NCBI GenBank assembly: GCA_023391895.1
Contig: JAEWAC010000140.1
Span: 1 to 7,821, forward strand
Length of the DNA: 7,821 bases
Source of the DNA: Bacteroidota bacterium
Lineage (GTDB): Bacteria > Bacteroidota > Bacteroidia > Chitinophagales > Chitinophagaceae
Direction: 5' to 3'
Every line of letters starts with the position of its first letter. Position 1 is the stretch's first letter. The notes below the pieces were generated by a model. That model did not search any database. It had not been told where the DNA came from and saw only the letters and a program-made list of their open reading frames with translations. This document shows positions 7,385 through 7,821 of the stretch, piece by piece. The position numbers were made by a program, and so were the translations under genes.

Positions 7385-7762
7385 TCATGTGCTGTCATAA
7401 TCTTGCTTTACAAATGCACCTATCCACAAGAAATAAACAATGAAAAGTAGGGTGATGATGGCAGACACCACTCCCGCCATCCTTACATTGGCATCTCTTG
7501 AGTGCAGCATAAGCTGAACGGTATGACCGGCAAGCATGGCGACATAGCCGGAGAGCAAAGAAACTGCCAGTGACAAGACAAAAATTAATACGGTATTCCG
7601 TGGTGTGATGCCGGTTTTCACGTGCGAAAAATCAGCACCGGTCAGGTTGAAATCCGTGAAATCGGCACCGCGGAGATCGCTTTCGTAAAAGCGTGCATAA
7701 CTCAGGTCTTCGTTTTTAAACGATGCCTTTTGAAGACTTTGATTGGAATAATGCTTCGGCAT
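7385..7762 (-). CDS. short pentapeptide-repeat membrane protein
   Basis: 125 residues from ATG at 7762 to TGA. Residues 10-45 are a regular pentapeptide array. Leu or Phe occurs exactly every fifth position (L10, F15, L20, F25, L30, F35, L40, F45) with A or S often two residues before, as in SYARF, RGADF and TGADF. This corresponds to about two coils of a right-handed quadrilateral beta-helix, far shorter than in gyrase-protecting MfpA/Qnr proteins. It is followed by GITPRNTV and two membrane helices (about 57-77 and 95-117), then a short charged tail KQDYDST. There is no signal peptide, so the repeat domain is probably cytoplasmic next to the inner membrane. Function is unknown. From memory, related Bacteroidota proteins can be longer with further helices and a second C-terminal pentapeptide patch, so this copy may be truncated; I cannot verify that. 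The 59 bases upstream contain no clear Shine-Dalgarno (CTAAAATTCAACAGCT before ATG), and the promoter probably lies partly outside the window. Confidence 0.8.
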   Translation of the reverse strand: MPKHYSNQSLQKASFKNEDLSYARFYESDLRGADFTDFNLTGADFSHVKTGITPRNTVLIFVLSLAVSLLSGYVAMLAGHTVQLMLHSRDANVRMAGVVSAIITLLFIVYFLWIGAFVKQDYDST

Positions 7763-7821
7763 AGCTGTTGAATTTTAGGATCAGGACGGTCGGAGACTCT
7801 CGGTGGAACGTGGCCTTGACT

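Noticed and set aside
7385..7762. Pentapeptide protein as a quinolone-resistance (Qnr/MfpA-type) gyrase protector
   Set aside because: Only about eight repeats are present and the protein has two membrane helices; Qnr-type proteins are soluble with some forty repeats.

Overview
The window looks like chromosomal DNA of a Bacteroidota bacterium, plausibly a Chitinophagaceae-like lineage. Three things suggest this. The outer-membrane gene at the left edge is the lipoprotein-type TamA homologue (TamL) typical of that phylum. The TamB protein beside it has a Bacteroidota-style C-terminus. The intergenic regions are AT-rich and start sites lack strong Shine-Dalgarno sequences. The lineage assignment is inference from protein style, not from a search. 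All four genes I can support lie on the minus strand, so transcription runs from right to left.

Right part (about 6832-7821): two small membrane-protein genes. The first is a 125-residue pentapeptide-repeat protein with two membrane helices (7385-7762). After a 154-base gap containing dyad symmetries comes a 132-residue DUF202/YidH-type protein with three membrane helices (6832-7230). Neither has a firmly known function.

Middle (6378-6831): a 454-base stretch without a convincing gene. It holds a candidate terminator for the DUF202 gene, a second stem-loop, and a weak Bacteroidota-type promoter candidate in front of tamB.

Left part (1-6377): tamB (about 1659 residues from the preferred ATG) followed by tamL, with stop and start overlapping as ATGA. 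tamL runs off the left edge after 467 codons. Together they would form an envelope-spanning module: TamB anchored in the inner membrane and bridging the periplasm, and TamL as the outer-membrane Omp85-family barrel with POTRA domains and a lipidated N-terminus. By analogy with proteobacterial TamA/TamB, the module should serve outer-membrane protein assembly and/or phospholipid transport.

I see no phage, IS element, CRISPR array, tRNA, rRNA or defence system. The window reads as mostly ordinary housekeeping envelope biology. The less explained parts are the pentapeptide/DUF202 pair and the two structured intergenic regions.
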